NCBI GenBank assembly: GCA_964390805.1
Contig: CAYMKL010000113.1
Coordinates: forward strand, 1 to 22,056
DNA length: 22,056 nt
Direction: 5' to 3'
From: CAYMKL01 sp964390805
Lineage (GTDB): Bacteria > Chloroflexota > Anaerolineae > VGOG01
Shown one piece after another: positions 21,768 to 22,056 of the stretch. The translations under genes were made by a program, and so were the position numbers. The notes under the pieces are model-generated. The model was not told where the DNA came from. It did not search any database and saw nothing but the letters and a program-made list of their open reading frames with translations. Numbering within the stretch: the first letter of the stretch is position 1; each line of letters starts with the position of its first letter.

Positions 21768-22019
21768 ATGGAGATAGAGATGGAAGCCTTGCAACTGCAA
21801 GAATATGATGAGTGGCTGGCTGAGCATCTTGATCAGTTGGTAGTCAATTATCCTGCGAAGGTCGTGGCTATCCACGGCGGGGAGATTATTTCCGTCGGCG
21901 ACACAGAAACCGATGTATACCGCTGGGTCCGTGAGGTGGGCCTGACACCTATGCCCCTTGTCTTTCGCGTTCCCCGTGAGGAAGACCTGCAATCCATCTT
22001 GTACTTTAGTTTCCGGTAA
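21768..22019 (+). CDS. DUF5678-like small protein
   Basis: This 83-residue protein resembles the DUF5678 family: EYDEWLAEHLDQLVVNYPAKVVAIHGGEIISVGDTETDVYRWVREVG, with the pattern of a helix, then two strands around a Gly-Gly-Glu turn, then a helix. Such proteins often precede a retropepsin-like aspartyl protease gene in bacteria and archaea; whether one follows lies beyond the window. Function is unknown. The ATG at 21768 has AAGGAAAAGG close by; the ATG at 21780 is an alternative. GGAGG lies farther upstream, about 18 bases away. Bases 22020-22056 show nothing. Confidence 0.7.
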   Translation: MEIEMEALQLQEYDEWLAEHLDQLVVNYPAKVVAIHGGEIISVGDTETDVYRWVREVGLTPMPLVFRVPREEDLQSILYFSFR

Positions 22020-22056
22020 ATGTGACTAGACATTCGGTGAAAAATGTGGCAAAATA

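Overview
The window looks like a chromosomal segment of an anaerobic bacterium, most likely a Chloroflexota (Anaerolineae-type) genome. The basis is moderately high GC, sigma70-type promoters, gene families common in that phylum (DUF5679 and DUF5678 proteins, a LivKHMGF importer with a divergent LivG, bacterial Hdr clusters), and many short palindromic intergenic repeats. The taxonomic call is inference from gene content. No tRNA, rRNA, CRISPR array or transposase gene was recognised.

Left part (1-3190). On the minus strand lie an M28 metallopeptidase and a translationally coupled small exported protein, then a broken short gene, then a DUF5679 zinc-ribbon protein with a Lys/Gly tail encoded by a ~120-bp polypurine/polypyrimidine tract. 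This last gene is flanked by two 94-bp direct repeats. Each repeat carries a sigma70-like promoter (TTGCCC-17-TACAAT) pointing to the plus strand. The right copy is followed about 70 nt later by a strong intrinsic terminator, so both copies are candidate small-RNA genes.

Middle left (3113-6116). A plus-strand set of tRNA/ribosome genes runs from its own promoter: a ubiquitin-like sulfur carrier ending in Gly-Gly, a TtuA-type tRNA thiolase, a YhhQ-type queuosine-precursor transporter, and the GTPase Era after a repeat.

Centre (6121-11257). A perfect-consensus promoter precedes a complete branched-chain-amino-acid-type ABC importer, livK-livH-livM-livG-livF. A 13-bp-arm hairpin separates livK from livH, livH-livM-livG overlap by ATGA, and a palindromic repeat separates livG from livF.

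Right (11269-21633). Another promoter leads to a metabolic cluster: two-subunit class I fumarase (alpha, beta), hdrC, hdrB, a first hdrA-like flavoprotein, an unknown 172-aa protein, a second hdrA, a CBS-ACT protein, a soluble FrdB/SdhB-like iron-sulfur protein and a FrdA/SdhA-like flavoprotein, closed by a strong terminator. The layout suggests a cytoplasmic Hdr-linked fumarate reductase or succinate oxidase: fumarase interconverts malate and fumarate, FrdAB interconverts fumarate and succinate, and HdrABC links those electrons to thiol/disulfide or low-potential carriers, possibly by flavin-based bifurcation. The two HdrA proteins have complementary domain losses. The second carries a perfect palindromic repeat in frame, exactly where the internal ferredoxin domain should be.

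At least five families of palindromic repeats sit at gene junctions, mostly inside apparent operons. A final promoter and a DUF5678-like small protein lie at the right edge.
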